From Chloroflexota bacterium (lineage in GTDB: Bacteria > Chloroflexota > Chloroflexia > Thermomicrobiales > JADLAZ01), in the NCBI GenBank assembly GCA_020849725.1, contig JADLAZ010000261.1:1-7286 (forward strand): a DNA stretch of 7,286 nucleotides. Direction: 5' to 3'. The notes below the pieces were generated by a model. It was not told where the DNA came from. It saw only the letters and a program-made list of their open reading frames with translations, and ran no database searches. The stretch's first letter is position 1; each line of letters starts with the position of its first letter. The translations under genes were made by a program, and so were the position numbers. This document shows positions 7,038 to 7,286 of the stretch, piece by piece.

Positions 7038-7068
7038 GGGTCGGGGGTCGGGGGTCGGGGGTCGGGGG
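7037..7068 (+). repeat. GGGGGTC tandem repeat, five G-runs
   Basis: G-runs at 7037-7040, 7043-7047, 7050-7054, 7057-7061 and 7064-7068 are separated each time by TC. The period is 7 bases. The first G is also the last base of the nhaD stop codon TAG. This is a near-ideal G-quadruplex motif on the coding strand. Confidence 0.9.
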
Positions 7069-7096
7069 ATGGTACGGAGACAGGATTCCCCGCACA

Positions 7097-7166
7097 CGGT
7101 CGTCACCCCGGCGAACGCCGGGGTCCAGCCGTCTCCCGATGCGCCGTCGCCTCCGGCTGACGACCG
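7097..7166. repeat. Nested palindromic repeat of the CCCCGGCG/CGCCGGGG type
   Basis: ACCCCGGCG (7105-7113) and CGCCGGGGT (7116-7124) make a perfect 9-bp palindrome with centre AA. It sits in a GTCACC...GGTCCAG context seen in widespread intergenic palindromic repeats of many GC-rich bacteria. Around it CGGTCGTCA (7097-7105) is inverted at 7158-7166. I recognise the general style from memory and cannot name a specific family. Confidence 0.6.
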
Positions 7167-7169
7167 GAT

Positions 7170-7186
7170 GCCGGCGCCACGCCGGC
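7170..7186. repeat. Second palindrome in the element
   Basis: GCCGGCG (7170-7176), CCA, CGCCGGC (7180-7186) form a perfect 7-bp stem with a 3-base loop. With the upstream palindrome it makes the paired-hairpin arrangement common in palindromic intergenic repeats. Confidence 0.6.
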
Positions 7187-7258
7187 CCCCATCTCCCTGT
7201 CCCTCGTCCCCCGATCCCTGACCCCCGACCCCCATCTATGTGATGTTTAGACTAACGC

Positions 7259-7286
7259 GGGCCGGGTGACGCTGGTCACCCGGCCC
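7259..7286. terminator. Perfect 12-bp hairpin at the window edge, probable terminator
   Basis: GGGCCGGGTGAC (7259-7270), loop GCTG, GTCACCCGGCCC (7275-7286). The window ends on the last base of the stem, so a following T tract cannot be seen. On the minus strand no T tract follows the stem. If Ts follow on the plus strand it would end nhaD transcription, with the repeat element lying between gene and terminator. Confidence 0.5.

Larger units (their letters stand above)
7037..7234. mobile_element. About 198-bp non-coding repeat element with G-rich inverted ends
   Basis: The ends are inverted copies of a GGGGGTC heptamer array: 7043-7069 on the left and the complement of 7207-7233 on the right agree at 25 of 27 positions. 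The left end has one extra partial unit (7037-7040). The inside holds palindromes (7105-7124, 7170-7186) and an inverted 9-mer (7097-7105, 7158-7166). TCTA stands just outside both ends (7033-7036, 7235-7238), a possible 4-base target duplication, though four bases can match by chance. There is no credible coding frame. The form resembles a small non-autonomous or MITE-like intergenic repeat; mobility is inferred. Confidence 0.5.

Noticed and set aside
6632..7243. Plus-strand frame of 203 codons overlapping the nhaD end and the repeat element
   Set aside because: It is off-frame within nhaD, Arg-rich, and its tail only translates the G-rich repeats.
7037..7286. CRISPR array suggested by repeated 7-base units and palindromes
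   Set aside because: The units are too short and contiguous, with no spacers, and the palindromes are not regularly spaced.

Overview
The window is GC-rich and carries four protein genes, one of them cut by the window edge. Codons strongly prefer G or C in third position. The secreted beta-propeller protein has a Thr/Pro 'TPTATAT' linker followed by a 'TWYFAEGYTGPGFDEYL' domain. That combination is typical of Chloroflexota, with some actinobacteria as the alternative. This placement is an inference from style and domain content, not from a marker gene.

Layout: (1) Positions 1-2594, minus strand: a secreted protein with seven SBBP-type beta-propeller repeats, running off the left edge. (2) Positions 2595-2916: a divergent intergenic region with an A+T-rich island and a small palindrome. 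(3) Positions 2917-4089, plus strand: a complete PLP-dependent cysteine desulfurase of the IscS/NifS type. (4) A 31-base convergent gap. (5) Positions 4121-5419, minus strand: a metal-dependent amidohydrolase-superfamily enzyme. (6) Positions 5420-5672: a divergent control region with a promoter for each side and, on the nhaD side, a structured leader ending in an intrinsic terminator. (7) Positions 5673-7037, plus strand: an NhaD-type Na+/H+ antiporter. (8) Positions 7037-7286: no gene, but a compact repeat element with G-rich inverted ends and internal palindromes, then a 12-bp perfect hairpin at the right edge.

The genes do not form one operon: strands alternate (-, +, -, +) and each gene has its own apparent promoter or ribosome-binding site. 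No shared pathway is evident. The most interesting part is the nhaD leader. A hairpin-rich segment starts just after an extended -10 promoter and runs into a factor-independent terminator about 33 bases before the nhaD start codon. A competing hairpin shares bases with the terminator stem. This is the layout of a transcriptional attenuator or riboswitch, and ion-sensing (Li+ or Na+) riboswitches are known upstream of antiporter genes. I cannot assign the class by eye. The second interesting part is the roughly 200-bp repeat element that begins at the nhaD stop codon.
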